DNA of 64,000 nt from Dysgonamonadaceae bacterium (GCA_031272085.1 JAISUN010000038.1:17227-81226), one strand, 5' to 3'. Counted from the first letter of the stretch, positions 54,821-63,692 are shown. The notes: a model not told the origin generated them from the letters alone. A program made the numbers and translations.

Positions 54821-54828
54821 TATCTTTG
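54821..54828 (+). promoter_or_regulatory. -7 promoter box of the polyprenyl synthase gene
   Basis: TATCTTTG, consensus TAnnTTTG, 29 bases before the ATG at 54850. A near-consensus box for polA (TATCTTTA on the minus strand) lies at 54791-54798. Confidence 0.7.
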
Positions 54829-54849
54829 TGCATTATTTCTTTAAAACGA

Positions 54850-55824
54850 ATGGATAATTTACAGGCCATCACAAAGCCGGTGGCAAAAGAGGTTGAGGAG
54901 TTTAACTCTCTGTTTGCCACTATTTTACGGGGACATAATCCTGACTTTCAATCAATGATTGATTTCATTTCGGGGAAAAACGGGAAGCGAATCCGCCCGC
55001 TGATTACGCTTCTCTCGGCAGGATTGTGCGGAAAAGTCAATCAAAAATCAATAGATTATGCCTTGATTATCGAACTCTTGCACACTACGACGCTCATTCA
55101 CGACGATGTGGTGGACAACACGATGGAGCGGCGTTCGCGCCCTTCGGTCAATGCAAAATACGACAACCGCGTGGCCGTCCTGCTGGGCGATTACATTCTG
55201 GCTTTGGCAATTACGCGGGCTGTTATGGCTCAAAACCTGAATATTATGGAAATCATAGCCCGCGTAGCCCGATTTTTGGCCGACGGCGAACTTACGCAAC
55301 TCATTAATTCAAGGGAAATTATACTCGACGAAACGCGATATTTCAACGTTATTCGCAACAAAACAGCCGTCCTGATTGCGGCCTGCGGCGAAATGGGCGC
55401 AATTTCTGTTGGAGCCTCGCCCGAAACCCGGGAAATTCTTCGTCAAACCGGCGAAAATATCGGACTTTGCTTCCAGTTGCGCGACGACATTTTTGATTAT
55501 TTCGAGAGCGGCGATATTGGCAAACCGACCGGCAACGACATCCGCGAAGGCAAAATTACTCTCCCTCTGCTGTATGCGCTTAAAACCGCTCCCAAAGCCA
55601 AATCCGAAGAAATGTTCCGCCTTATAGAAACAAAAAATTATACTCCCGAAAACATAAAACTGCTCACGGCTTTCGCCCGCGAAAACGGCGGAATCGAGTA
55701 TGCCGAACGGAAAATGCGCGAAATAAAGGCGCAAATCGTCGCTCTGCTGGGCGGTTTTCCGGCTTCGGAAGCCAAAAATTCTATGCTCCAACTTGTTGAT
55801 TACGTGATAGAGCGCGAAAAGTAA
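54850..55824 (+). CDS. Polyprenyl diphosphate synthase (octaprenyl type)
   Basis: 324 residues from the ATG at 54850; a GTG at 54826 overlaps the -7 box and is excluded. Both aspartate-rich motifs are present: LIHDDVVDNTMERR and LRDDIFDYFESGDIGKPTGND. GKRIRPLITLLSAGL marks the N-terminal helix. It condenses isopentenyl units into the long isoprenoid tail of quinones (IspB-like); chain length cannot be told here. The residue pattern just before the first DDxxD favours a long-chain product. The stop is 12 bases from the convergent MBL gene. Confidence 0.92.
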   Translation: MDNLQAITKPVAKEVEEFNSLFATILRGHNPDFQSMIDFISGKNGKRIRPLITLLSAGLCGKVNQKSIDYALIIELLHTTTLIHDDVVDNTMERRSRPSVNAKYDNRVAVLLGDYILALAITRAVMAQNLNIMEIIARVARFLADGELTQLINSREIILDETRYFNVIRNKTAVLIAACGEMGAISVGASPETREILRQTGENIGLCFQLRDDIFDYFESGDIGKPTGNDIREGKITLPLLYALKTAPKAKSEEMFRLIETKNYTPENIKLLTAFARENGGIEYAERKMREIKAQIVALLGGFPASEAKNSMLQLVDYVIEREK

Positions 55825-55836
55825 AACAGCCGTTTT

Positions 55837-56439
55837 TCAGGCTGCATGCGGATTTTCCCGCTTTTCTACGCCTATCGTGCTGCTTTCTTCGTGTCCCGGA
55901 TAAACGACGGTCGTTTCGGGCAAGGCAAACAGCCGCGTCCTGATTGAGCGCAACAATTCTTCGTAATCGCCTTTCCAAAGGTCGGTGCGGCCGATGTCTA
56001 AATGGAAAAGCGCATCGCCGGTAAACACGCAACCCGCATCGGCACAGTAAAACGACAGACTGCCGGGCGAATGTCCGGGCGTTGCGATAGCCTTCAAAAC
56101 AGTGTTTCCGAAACGAATTTCATCGCCGTCGGACAAATAATGCTCGGCCTTCACGTGTCCCGATTTGAAGGGCATTTCCTCGTCTTCCGCATTGTATTCG
56201 GGCTTTATGCCGTAAGTTTTAAACAGGAAAGCGTTGCCCATTATATGGTCGAAATGCAGATGAGTATTCAGTATTCGTTTGAGCGTCAAGTTGTTGTCTT
56301 TAATGAACTTTACGATTTCGGTTTTTTCTTCGTCGTAATATGCGCCGCAATCAATAATTGCCGCTTCGCGGGTTTCGTCCCATATCAGGTAGGTATTTTC
56401 ACGCACCTGATTGACTACAAATATTTTAATATTTAACAT
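55837..56439 (-). CDS. MBL-fold metallo-hydrolase (glyoxalase II-like)
   Basis: 200 residues. Metal-binding motif THLHFDHIMGN (HxHxDH), then TPGHSPGSLSFYC, FTGDALFHLDIGRTD and VVYPGHEESS. These match the glyoxalase II-like subgroup of short length found widely in Bacteroidota. Substrate unknown; hydroxyacylglutathione is unlikely because Bacteroidota usually lack glutathione. Its start overlaps the end of rsmG by 7 bases, the last gene of the trpB-rsmG operon. Confidence 0.87.
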   Translation of the reverse strand: MLNIKIFVVNQVRENTYLIWDETREAAIIDCGAYYDEEKTEIVKFIKDNNLTLKRILNTHLHFDHIMGNAFLFKTYGIKPEYNAEDEEMPFKSGHVKAEHYLSDGDEIRFGNTVLKAIATPGHSPGSLSFYCADAGCVFTGDALFHLDIGRTDLWKGDYEELLRSIRTRLFALPETTVVYPGHEESSTIGVEKRENPHAA

Positions 56440-57053
56440 TGCAAATAGATTATTTTTTTTGTTTTGAAAAATTCTTCGTCGAAGTAATCGCTTATTTCAT
56501 AAGTAATTACGCGGTTGCCGAAAGGTTTTGTTTCGGCCTGCAAATCGCCGCCTTTCAAGCAGATAAATCCGTTTGGAAGCGCATTATGACAGTCGCGGGC
56601 GATATTTTTCTTCGCCGCTTTCGCTAAATCGGGCAGGGGCATTACGGCGCGGCTGACCACGAAATCGAACTGCCGCTTCTCGTCCTCAATCCGCTCCTGA
56701 ACGCACTCTACGTTGTCAAGTCCGATTTTTGAGGCAATATCTTCGGCTACGCGGATTTTTTTGCCGATGCTGTCGATAAGCAGGAAATTTGTTTCCGGAA
56801 ACAGGATAGCCAGTGGGATTCCCGGAAATCCGCCACCTGTGCCGACGTCGAGAACGGCGCTGCCTTCGCGGAAGCGGATAATCTTCGCAATTGCCAGAGA
56901 ATGAAGGATATGCTTCTCGTAAAGATTGTCGATGTCGCGGCGCGAAATGAGGTTGATTTTTGAGTTCCAGTCGCGGTAGAGCGCGTCTAAAGCCTCGAAT
57001 TGGGCTGTTTGCCGCTCCGTCAGCGAGGGGAAATATTTTTTTATGATTTGCAT
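56433..57053 (-). CDS. rsmG: 16S rRNA (guanine-N7) methyltransferase RsmG
   Basis: 206 residues, family-typical length. It methylates G527 of 16S rRNA. The SAM-binding motif VLDVGTGGGFPGIPLAILFPETNFLLIDS is plain, preceded by LYRDWNSKINLISRRDIDNLYEKHILHS, the diagnostic N-terminal element, and followed by FDFVVSRAV. It lies 2 bases after trpB and overlaps the MBL gene. Confidence 0.96.
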   Translation of the reverse strand: MQIIKKYFPSLTERQTAQFEALDALYRDWNSKINLISRRDIDNLYEKHILHSLAIAKIIRFREGSAVLDVGTGGGFPGIPLAILFPETNFLLIDSIGKKIRVAEDIASKIGLDNVECVQERIEDEKRQFDFVVSRAVMPLPDLAKAAKKNIARDCHNALPNGFICLKGGDLQAETKPFGNRVITYEISDYFDEEFFKTKKIIYLQC

Positions 57054-57055
57054 TT

Positions 57056-58261
57056 TCAGATTTTTGAATCGAAATATTTTATGTAGGTTTCCATATCCTT
57101 ATCGCCTCGCCCTGAAAGACACACGACAACATTGTCGTCGGGTTTGAACTGTTTTTTGCGGAAAATGCCGAGCGCGTGAGCCGATTCGAGAGCGGGGATA
57201 ATGCCTTCCAGACGCGTAAGTTCAAAAGCCGCCTCGACAGCCTCTTTATCGTCAACGGCTAAAACTTCGGAACGCCCTGTGCGAGCCAGATTTGCGTGCA
57301 TCGGCCCGATTCCGGGATAATCCAGCCCTGCCGAAATGGAATACGGCTCCTCAATCTGGCCGTCTTCGGTTTGCATAAGTAAAGTCTTGGCTCCGTGAAT
57401 GATGCCGACCGTTCCGAGTTGGATTGTAGCCGCCGAACGGCCTGAATCAATTCCGTCGCCGGCCGCCTCGGCAAGCACGATTTTCACGCGGAGGTCGTTC
57501 AGATACTCGTAAATCGTTCCGGCGGCGTTGCTTCCTCCGCCGACGCAGGCGACAAGATATTCGGGATAATCGCGGCCGGTTTTTTCCTGCAACTGCCATT
57601 TAATTTCCTTGCTGATAACCGATTGCAGGCGGGCAACCATATCGGGGTAGGGGTGGGGGCCGACGGTGGAGCCGATTATGTAATGTGTATCGGACGGATT
57701 GCAGCACCAGTCGCGAATTGCCTCATTTGTAGCGTCTTTCAGCGTCATATTCCCGCTCGTTACCGCAACGACTTTTGCGCCGAGCATTTCCATTTTGCGG
57801 ACGTTCAGTTTCTGGCGTTCCACATCGGTTTTGCCCATATAAACTATGCAATTCATATTCATCAGGGCGCAGACGGTAGCCGTAGCCACTCCGTGCTGGC
57901 CAGCGCCTGTCTCTGCAATGATGCGGGTTTTACCCATCCGCTTCGCAAGCAGGATTTGCCCTATCGTATTGTTTATTTTGTGCGCTCCGGTGTGGTTCAG
58001 GTCTTCGCGTTTCAGGAAAATGCGGCAGCCGTATTTTTCCGAAAGCCGCTGTGCGTGATAGAGAGGCGAAGGGCGTCCGGCATAATCTTTCAGCAGGGCG
58101 TGAAACTCCTTTTGAAACTGCGGGTCTTCCAAAATTCCAAGGTATGCCTTTTTCAGGTTTTCCACGTTGGAATACAGGATTTCGGGAATCCACGCGCCTC
58201 CAAATTCGCCGTAGAAACCGTCTTCGGAAACGTTATAATCTTTGTTCTTCAATTCAGCCAT
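57056..58261 (-). CDS. trpB: Tryptophan synthase beta chain
   Basis: 401 residues, TrpB1 type. PLP-dependent; joins indole and serine. PLP lysine in NHTGAHKINNTIGQILLAKRMG, phosphate-binding loop CVGGGSNAAG, conserved AETGAGQHGVATA and ISAGLDYPGIGP. No trpA or other trp gene is adjacent; it leads the trpB-rsmG-MBL operon. TrpA may lie elsewhere in the genome, or the protein may salvage indole. Confidence 0.96.
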   Translation of the reverse strand: MAELKNKDYNVSEDGFYGEFGGAWIPEILYSNVENLKKAYLGILEDPQFQKEFHALLKDYAGRPSPLYHAQRLSEKYGCRIFLKREDLNHTGAHKINNTIGQILLAKRMGKTRIIAETGAGQHGVATATVCALMNMNCIVYMGKTDVERQKLNVRKMEMLGAKVVAVTSGNMTLKDATNEAIRDWCCNPSDTHYIIGSTVGPHPYPDMVARLQSVISKEIKWQLQEKTGRDYPEYLVACVGGGSNAAGTIYEYLNDLRVKIVLAEAAGDGIDSGRSAATIQLGTVGIIHGAKTLLMQTEDGQIEEPYSISAGLDYPGIGPMHANLARTGRSEVLAVDDKEAVEAAFELTRLEGIIPALESAHALGIFRKKQFKPDDNVVVCLSGRGDKDMETYIKYFDSKI

Positions 58262-58309
58262 TTTGGGAAATTTCAGACAATTTTGTTTGCTTAATTCTTA
58301 ATTAAAAGG

Positions 58310-58317
58310 CAAAATTA
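58310..58317 (-). promoter_or_regulatory. -7 promoter box of trpB-rsmG-MBL
   Basis: Minus strand TAATTTTG, consensus TAnnTTTG, 49 bases before the trpB ATG. Confidence 0.68.
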
Positions 58318-58349
58318 CATAAAAAATCTCAATAAAAATAAAAAATCAG

Positions 58350-58357
58350 TATATTTG
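58350..58357 (+). promoter_or_regulatory. -7 promoter box of the FemAB-like gene
   Basis: TATATTTG, consensus TAnnTTTG, 11 bases before the ATG at 58368, so the leader is only a few bases long. Confidence 0.66.
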
Positions 58358-58367
58358 CAAAAAAATA

Positions 58368-59309
58368 ATGAGCGACAAACAACAATATATTGACCTTTGC
58401 GGGCAGGAACAGTCGATTCCGATTTATTCCCGTCCGTGGTGGCTCGACTGCGTTTGCGGCGAGCGGCGATGGGATGTGCTTCTGTCGCGGCAAGGCGAGG
58501 CGGTTGCGGCCGCAATGCCTTATTATATGCCCTGTTCGGGGATAATTATGATGCCGCCTTACGTCCAGACAATGGGTATTTGGTTCAATCCCGCTTTTGA
58601 ATCGGAAAACTATTCCAATAATCTGTCCCGTAAACAGGCTGTGTGCGAGGAACTTATCAAGCGTTTGCCGCCTCATTCCGTTTTTTTGCAGAATTTTCAT
58701 TTTTCGTTTACCGACTGGCTGCCGTTTTACTGGAACGGTTTCAGGCAAACGACGCGTTATACTTATTTTTTGCAATCTATTGACAATAAGGAAGTTTTGG
58801 AGCGGAATTTAAGCATTAAAAAACGCCAAAACATCAAGAAAGCAATAGAAAAATCGCGTCTTACGGTCGAAACCGGAATTTCGATTGACGATTTTATGAA
58901 AATAATCGCACAAACATTTGAACGGCAGGGACTTAAAACTTGGCGTCCAAAAGAATTGAAGCGTCTGATACGCCTCGCCCGCGAGCGCGGACAGGGCGAA
59001 ATATGGGGTGCAATAGACGAGGAAAACCGGCTCCACGCCGCAGTTTTTCTCGCATGGCAGCCGAGTTGCGCTTATTATATTGCCGGCGGAAACGCTACGG
59101 AATTTCTGAATACCGGCGGGCTTACGCTTGCCCTGTGGACGGCTGTCGGCGACGCGGCGCAACATTCGGCAAGTTTCGATTTTGACGGTTCTATGATTTG
59201 CGGAGTAGAGCGGTTTTTCCGCGAGTTTGGCGGTATTCAAATGCCTTATTTTACTATCGAAAAAGGAAAAATAGGCTTGTTAGATAAAATAAGGATGAGG
59301 TTAAGTTAA
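58368..59309 (+). CDS. FemAB/GNAT-family acyltransferase
   Basis: 313 residues, no signal peptide. The second half has the FemAB-like GNAT pattern: RNLSIKKRQNIKKAIEKSRLTVETG, then EIWGAIDEENRLHAAVFLAWQPSCAYYIAGGNATEF and DFDGSMICGVERFFREFGG. Proteins of this type attach acyl or aminoacyl groups to cell-wall or polysaccharide precursors. It starts a short plus-strand group with a methyltransferase, opposite a polysaccharide deacetylase, suggesting surface-glycan modification. Substrate unknown. Confidence 0.78.
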   Translation: MSDKQQYIDLCGQEQSIPIYSRPWWLDCVCGERRWDVLLSRQGEAVAAAMPYYMPCSGIIMMPPYVQTMGIWFNPAFESENYSNNLSRKQAVCEELIKRLPPHSVFLQNFHFSFTDWLPFYWNGFRQTTRYTYFLQSIDNKEVLERNLSIKKRQNIKKAIEKSRLTVETGISIDDFMKIIAQTFERQGLKTWRPKELKRLIRLARERGQGEIWGAIDEENRLHAAVFLAWQPSCAYYIAGGNATEFLNTGGLTLALWTAVGDAAQHSASFDFDGSMICGVERFFREFGGIQMPYFTIEKGKIGLLDKIRMRLS

Positions 59310-59318
59310 TAAAAAATT

Positions 59319-60089
59319 ATGATAAAAAAAATATATAAAAGACTTTTTTCAGAAAAGCGAAGAATGAAAAACAGGCTGTTATTCAGCAAATTAACGTCAT
59401 TTTTTTATTTTGGAAACACTTTTTACTGCAACTGTTGCGGCAAATCTTTCCGAAAATTCAAGAGTAAAGGCACTTCTCTGAAAACGAGGCCAAATGCCGA
59501 ATGTCCGTATTGTACTTCATTGGAAAGAACCAGAAATCTTTTATTTTATATTGAGAACGAAACGCCTTTGTTAAAGGAAAAACTGCGCCTCTTGCATTTC
59601 GCCCCCGAATGGTGCCTGCTACCAATCCTGAAAAAAGCCGATAATTTAGATTACATCACAGCCGATATTAATCCTGATTATGCTGATTATCAGGTAGATA
59701 TAATGGATATTCCGTTTCCTGACCAATCTTTCGACTACATTATTTGCGCCCACGTTTTGGGACACGTTCCCGACGAGAAAAAAGCGGTCGAAGAATTATT
59801 CAGAGTGCTGAAAAACGATGGCGTAGCCCTGATTTCAACAATTATCGACCTTAAAAATCCCGTTACTTTTGAAACCGAAGACGCCGATACGCCGGAAAAA
59901 CGTTTGCGGTATTATTCCGAGCCGGACCTGCTGCGACTGCACGGCAGGGATTTTGACCAACGCCTTGCTCGATGCGGATTTAAGGTGGAAACTATTAATT
60001 ATCCCGCTTTTATGAGCGCTGAAACGAGAAAAAGATTCGCTCTGGGCGACGGCAGCCGCGAACTCATTTTCAGATGTACTAAATCCTAA
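59319..60089 (+). CDS. SAM-dependent methyltransferase with zinc-ribbon-like N-terminus
   Basis: 256 residues. Two CxxC pairs at the N-terminus (CNCCGKSF and CPYCTSLERTR) suggest a zinc ribbon. The rest is a class I methyltransferase of the Methyltransf_11 type (DYITADINPDYADYQVDIMDIPFPDQSFDYIICAHVLGHVPDEKKAVEELFRVLKNDG). Such Bacteroidota proteins occur with glycan and cell-envelope loci. It follows the FemAB-like gene by 9 bases, so the two are an operon. The final 4 bases overlap the convergent deacetylase gene. Methyl acceptor unknown. Confidence 0.85.
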   Translation: MIKKIYKRLFSEKRRMKNRLLFSKLTSFFYFGNTFYCNCCGKSFRKFKSKGTSLKTRPNAECPYCTSLERTRNLLFYIENETPLLKEKLRLLHFAPEWCLLPILKKADNLDYITADINPDYADYQVDIMDIPFPDQSFDYIICAHVLGHVPDEKKAVEELFRVLKNDGVALISTIIDLKNPVTFETEDADTPEKRLRYYSEPDLLRLHGRDFDQRLARCGFKVETINYPAFMSAETRKRFALGDGSRELIFRCTKS

Positions 60090-61060
60090 CTAAATCTGTT
60101 GTATGCCAGGTACTTCAAGAACGATTTGTTGATAATTGCTTTCGCTGTTTTCACTTGTTTTTCCAAATCGATACGTCCGGCGTGCCGTCCGCCGTTTCTT
60201 GTCAACATTCCCGTAATGCCAAAACTCATATCAACAGTGTTTTCAATTTTCTTTAAGAAAGAATCCGTAATATTTTCATCGGAAAATGGAAACGAAAAAA
60301 ACGTTTCTTTCTCGCCGAAAGTTTCTGTTACAAAACTGCACGATTCGCTGACTTGCTTAATCTGCTCATTTTCATCAAGTTCCGAGAAATCGGGATGGTC
60401 GATGCTGTGCGCCCCGATTGTAAAGCCTTTTTCCTGCATTTCTTTTAACTCCTTAACTGTCAGATATGGTTTTTCATTTTTCAGAAATTCCTGAAAATCA
60501 ATATCCAACAGCAGCGCAATCTCGTCGAGAAGCGCTTGTTTGGAATATGGAACCGACAAAACGCCCGCCGGTATTGAAGAATTATTTACGCGCTTTATTA
60601 TTTCATTTTTTACGGCGGCAGAAATATTTGTCTTGTTTATTCGGTCTATTATCAACGAGGCCTTGTGCCTGAAAAACAGTTGCTTATTGCCGGTAAAAGC
60701 CTTATTTATGAAAATTGTTGCTGGAATGCCTTTTCGGCATAATACCGGCAAAACATTTTCGTAAACTCCCCTCAATCCGTCGTCGAAAGACAGGTTGAAA
60801 ATGTGCCGCTCCGGTTTTTCGGCATTTTTCCTGTAAAAATTGATTTTATGTATGTCGGCAGCCTCGAAATGGTGCAGAATAAAATCCAAATCGCAACCGA
60901 ACTCTTTAAGGTTTTTTGTTTTGTACAAAGGGTCAATATGAGGCAGGTAAACATCGGATACCGTATGGTAAAAAAGGTTGAACACCAACGGCTTTGCCAG
61001 CCGGAAAAGCCGGTCGGAATCTATAAGTTCGGCAATATGATATAATATATTAGAATTCAT
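60086..61060 (-). CDS. Polysaccharide deacetylase-family protein
   Basis: 324 residues from the ATG at 61060; a TTG seven codons earlier lies inside the -7 box and is discounted. The NodB-type core reads FNLSFDDGLRGVYENVLPVLCRKGIPATIFIN with the metal-binding SFDDG, then FTIGAHSIDHPDFSELDENEQIKQVSES, whose HSIDHPD gives the H-x3-H. A family function is removal of acetyl groups from glycans such as chitin, PNAG or lipid-linked sugars. No signal peptide is seen, so the substrate may be a cytoplasmic precursor. It has a clear minus-strand promoter. Confidence 0.88.
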   Translation of the reverse strand: MNSNILYHIAELIDSDRLFRLAKPLVFNLFYHTVSDVYLPHIDPLYKTKNLKEFGCDLDFILHHFEAADIHKINFYRKNAEKPERHIFNLSFDDGLRGVYENVLPVLCRKGIPATIFINKAFTGNKQLFFRHKASLIIDRINKTNISAAVKNEIIKRVNNSSIPAGVLSVPYSKQALLDEIALLLDIDFQEFLKNEKPYLTVKELKEMQEKGFTIGAHSIDHPDFSELDENEQIKQVSESCSFVTETFGEKETFFSFPFSDENITDSFLKKIENTVDMSFGITGMLTRNGGRHAGRIDLEKQVKTAKAIINKSFLKYLAYNRFS

Positions 61061-61078
61061 TTTGCATAAAAAATTATG

Positions 61079-61086
61079 CAAATATA
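61079..61086 (-). promoter_or_regulatory. -7 promoter box of the deacetylase gene
   Basis: Minus strand TATATTTG, consensus TAnnTTTG, 19 bases before the ATG. Confidence 0.68.
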
Positions 61087-61153
61087 GTTTATTTTCTTCA
61101 ATTTTTACGCCGCCAAACGCTCAATATTCAGTATCTCTCTGATTATAAGTCTA

Positions 61154-62932
61154 TTACAAGTGGGGGGGGGGGTAAACGCCGATTATAAAATTTTCCAATT
61201 TTTCGCCTTTTGCAAGGTTCAGTTTGCTTTTCAGGCGGGCTTTTTTTGTCCTCACGTAATCCTGCGAGAGGCGCAGAATATCGGCAATTTGCTTGTTGTC
61301 CATATTCAGGCGTATGCAGGAGGCGAGTTTTATATCGTCGTTAGTCAGTTTATTGGGAGCGGCCTTCTCTTTGAGGGCAAGCACAAACTGCGGCGAAGTT
61401 TCGGAGAGGAACTGTTTGAAACTGCTGAAATCCTTGTCGATAACATTCTCATTTCTGAACAGTTGCTCGATTTCGCTGTTTTCTATCCGGTTTTCTTTCA
61501 GTTTTTGCCGGGCTTCGGAAAGTATTTTTTTGTGATGTTCTACATGCAGGTTTGCGGCAATGGTTTCGCTACGGGCTTTTTCGGCTTCCAAATGTTCCAA
61601 CTGCGACGCTAATTGCAGATTTTTACGCTTTGTTTCGGCGCGTTTTCGGTATTGCCAGAACATTACGCTCAACAGTAAAATGATAATTATTGCACTGCCG
61701 GAAATAAGCGCGTTGCGTTTTTTGATGAACTTCAATTCCTGTTCTTTTTTGCCGAGTTCATATCGTGCGGTGATTTTTTTTGTAGTTTCCAAATTTTCCG
61801 CCTGTATGCCGGTGTTATACGTGTCGAACGCTTGTTTGTAGTATTCGGCAGCCTTTTTCATATCGCCTCTTTCCTCGTATATTTGCGCCAAAGTTTTTAT
61901 GGCGGAAAATTTCTTTAAAAACTCGCCTTTCAACGAATGTCCTTCTATGTAGTCCAAAATATACTGTTCCGCTTTGTCGTAGTCGCTTGTAAACAAATAG
62001 AGGTGCATTACGGTTGACCAGTCAAGCACTCCCGGATTTTCCAGCGAAAATTTTTCCGCTTTTTTGACGACGGCTTGAATGGAATCTTTATCGGCGTTTT
62101 TCATTTGCAACACAAGTAAATCGGCAAGATAATTATAACTGTATGCTAATGAATCAACCCTGTCAGGATTTGCGGCTGCAATAGTTTCGACTTTTTTCAG
62201 TATTGCCAGCGCCGAATCGAGCAAAAGCGGATTTTTTTCAATCGGATAGCGGTCGGCATAAAGCGATGCTATCTTATTTAAAATGTAGCACTGATAATGC
62301 AAATCATTCAAATTCAGCGCTTCGTCATATATTTTTTGTGCGTATGACATCATTTCATAAACATCGTTGCTTTGGTTGCCCGAATAAAGCAGAATGGTGT
62401 TGTAACTGTTCAGTAAAAATTTGGAACGGTTTTTGTCCGATTCGGGTAATTTTTCGGCTAACGCGATGCAGGTGTAACAATCTTTCATCACTTCTTCAGC
62501 GTCGTAATAGGCTCGTGCTTTCGTGCGTTGCAGAAAATCATACGCGAGGGCGCGGGTTTCCGTATCTGGCGCCGCGTCAGCCAGCGTTTGCAAAGTTTTT
62601 ATATTTTCAAAAGCAGTTTGATAATCTTTCTTTATCATATAATAATAAAGAAATTCGGCAAATTGCAATAATAGCCGATGATTGACATTTGTAGATTTTT
62701 GCGCAATTTTTTGCGCCGCAAACATACTGTTTGCCGTGTTTGCGCTGTCGCCGAGCGAAGAATAAATCCTCGTCAGATTCATCAGAGGCTCAATTTTGTC
62801 CTCATCCGCAATTTTGGGGTTATTAACCGTGCGGGTTAAAGAATCAATGTCAGCCCGAACCTTAAACTGCGCCGCGAGCGGTTGGGTAGCCCAACAGAGC
62901 GTTATTATTAACGCGAAAACTGAATGTTTCAT
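61154..62932 (-). CDS. TPR / transmembrane / LuxR-like HTH regulator with a C-terminal poly-proline tail
   Basis: 592 residues. A signal peptide leads into a periplasmic TPR region (about 25-400; MKKAAEYYKQAFDTYNTG is a clear unit). One membrane helix follows at about 407-426 (SGSAIIIILLLSVMFWQY), then a cytoplasmic coiled coil (about 430-500). The C-terminus has a LuxR-like helix-turn-helix: TNDDIKLASCIRLNMDNKQIADILRLSQDYVRTKKARLKSKLNL. This TPR-TM-HTH layout is a common Bacteroidota membrane regulator. It is divergent from the genes at 63183 and 63746, which it may control. The last residues (VYPPPHL) are encoded by an 11-C run, so slippage would change the tail. Confidence 0.85.
   Translation of the reverse strand: MKHSVFALIITLCWATQPLAAQFKVRADIDSLTRTVNNPKIADEDKIEPLMNLTRIYSSLGDSANTANSMFAAQKIAQKSTNVNHRLLLQFAEFLYYYMIKKDYQTAFENIKTLQTLADAAPDTETRALAYDFLQRTKARAYYDAEEVMKDCYTCIALAEKLPESDKNRSKFLLNSYNTILLYSGNQSNDVYEMMSYAQKIYDEALNLNDLHYQCYILNKIASLYADRYPIEKNPLLLDSALAILKKVETIAAANPDRVDSLAYSYNYLADLLVLQMKNADKDSIQAVVKKAEKFSLENPGVLDWSTVMHLYLFTSDYDKAEQYILDYIEGHSLKGEFLKKFSAIKTLAQIYEERGDMKKAAEYYKQAFDTYNTGIQAENLETTKKITARYELGKKEQELKFIKKRNALISGSAIIIILLLSVMFWQYRKRAETKRKNLQLASQLEHLEAEKARSETIAANLHVEHHKKILSEARQKLKENRIENSEIEQLFRNENVIDKDFSSFKQFLSETSPQFVLALKEKAAPNKLTNDDIKLASCIRLNMDNKQIADILRLSQDYVRTKKARLKSKLNLAKGEKLENFIIGVYPPPHL
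61162..61172. repeat. Homopolymer of 11 G (coding strand C11) at the end of the TPR/HTH regulator gene
   Basis: Eleven consecutive G's in a region of otherwise balanced composition, lying three codons before the stop. With 11 C the protein ends PPPHL; with 10 it would run 18 residues further to a TAA at 61105-61107; with 12 it would end PPPPLVIDL. Confidence 0.85.
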
Positions 62933-62981
62933 TGTCTAATTAATAATTAGTTAATTATAAAATTGTCGCTTTTTATCCGTG

Positions 62982-62989
62982 CAAAGTTA
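62982..62989 (-). promoter_or_regulatory. -7 promoter box of the TPR/HTH regulator
   Basis: Minus strand TAACTTTG, consensus TAnnTTTG, 50 bases before the ATG. Confidence 0.7.
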
Positions 62990-63070
62990 GTAATTATCGT
63001 CAATAAATCATCAAAAAATGTCATTTTTAACAATGTTGTTAATTAATTGTTTTTCAGATATTTATAAAAA

Positions 63071-63115
63071 TGATAACGAATTGATACGGCATTTTCGGTA
63101 ACTGATAACGGATTG
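63071..63115 (+). promoter_or_regulatory. Direct repeat TGATAACGRATTG, candidate regulator sites
   Basis: TGATAACGAATTG at 63071-63083 and TGATAACGGATTG at 63103-63115, 32 bp apart (about three helical turns), 37-81 bases upstream of the -7 box at 63152. They sit between a divergent regulator gene and its likely target. Confidence 0.45.
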
Positions 63116-63151
63116 TTTCGGAAATTTTTTCATAAAAAAGCAGGCTTGCAA

Positions 63152-63159
63152 TATTTTTG
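63152..63159 (+). promoter_or_regulatory. -7 promoter box of the unknown exported-protein gene
   Basis: TATTTTTG, consensus TAnnTTTG, 24 bases before the ATG at 63183. Confidence 0.65.
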
Positions 63160-63182
63160 CGTCATAATTATTCATTAAAATA

Positions 63183-63692
63183 ATGGCAAAGAAAAAACTG
63201 ACATTTGGCGCAATGAAAATGCTCTTGGCTCGCGAGGCAGGAACATTTGCTGCTGCTGTTTTGTTTTTCCTTGTTTTTTCTTGCCCCTGTTTTCCGCAGT
63301 TTTATGTAGGCGATGGAACAGAGGTTTTTGTCGGGAAGGAGAATTGCTTCAAACCTTTAAACCTTAAAGACTTGAAGAAACCGAAAAGCAGGACAATAAC
63401 AATAAAAGACCATACGGGGCAGGCCACATACAAAAGCGCAATTTCGCTGAAACCGGCCGGCAAAACGGAAACCGGCAGCCTCGCAGAGGGCAATTCGGCC
63501 TCGTGCACGGCTTCGCCGCCGACAGAGAAAAAAGTGTTTGCTACAGCAGTACGGCAGCAAAGCACTGTAACGTCAGTGCGTTTGATGAACAACAGAATGG
63601 GAATTACTGCCCTTTATATTGTTAGTTATTGCTGCCGGGGGCTGCTGTTTTGGAGACCGCCTCCCCTCGGAAGAGAAAACTTTAAGCCTTGA
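63183..63692 (+). CDS. Unknown exported protein
   Basis: 169 residues with no family recognised. A long signal-like N-terminus (basic, then AAAVLFFLVFSCPCFPQ) suggests export, and a second hydrophobic segment lies near residues 140-155 (ITALYIVSYCCRGLLF). The middle is charged and Thr/Ser-rich. Part of it (PLNLKDLKKP) comes from a CTTAAAG-like simple repeat at about 63351-63376. It is followed after 53 bases by a QVTIG-family gene, so the two are probably one transcript. It may be a membrane partner of that secreted protein, or a poorly conserved gene. Confidence 0.5.
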   Translation: MAKKKLTFGAMKMLLAREAGTFAAAVLFFLVFSCPCFPQFYVGDGTEVFVGKENCFKPLNLKDLKKPKSRTITIKDHTGQATYKSAISLKPAGKTETGSLAEGNSASCTASPPTEKKVFATAVRQQSTVTSVRLMNNRMGITALYIVSYCCRGLLFWRPPPLGRENFKP

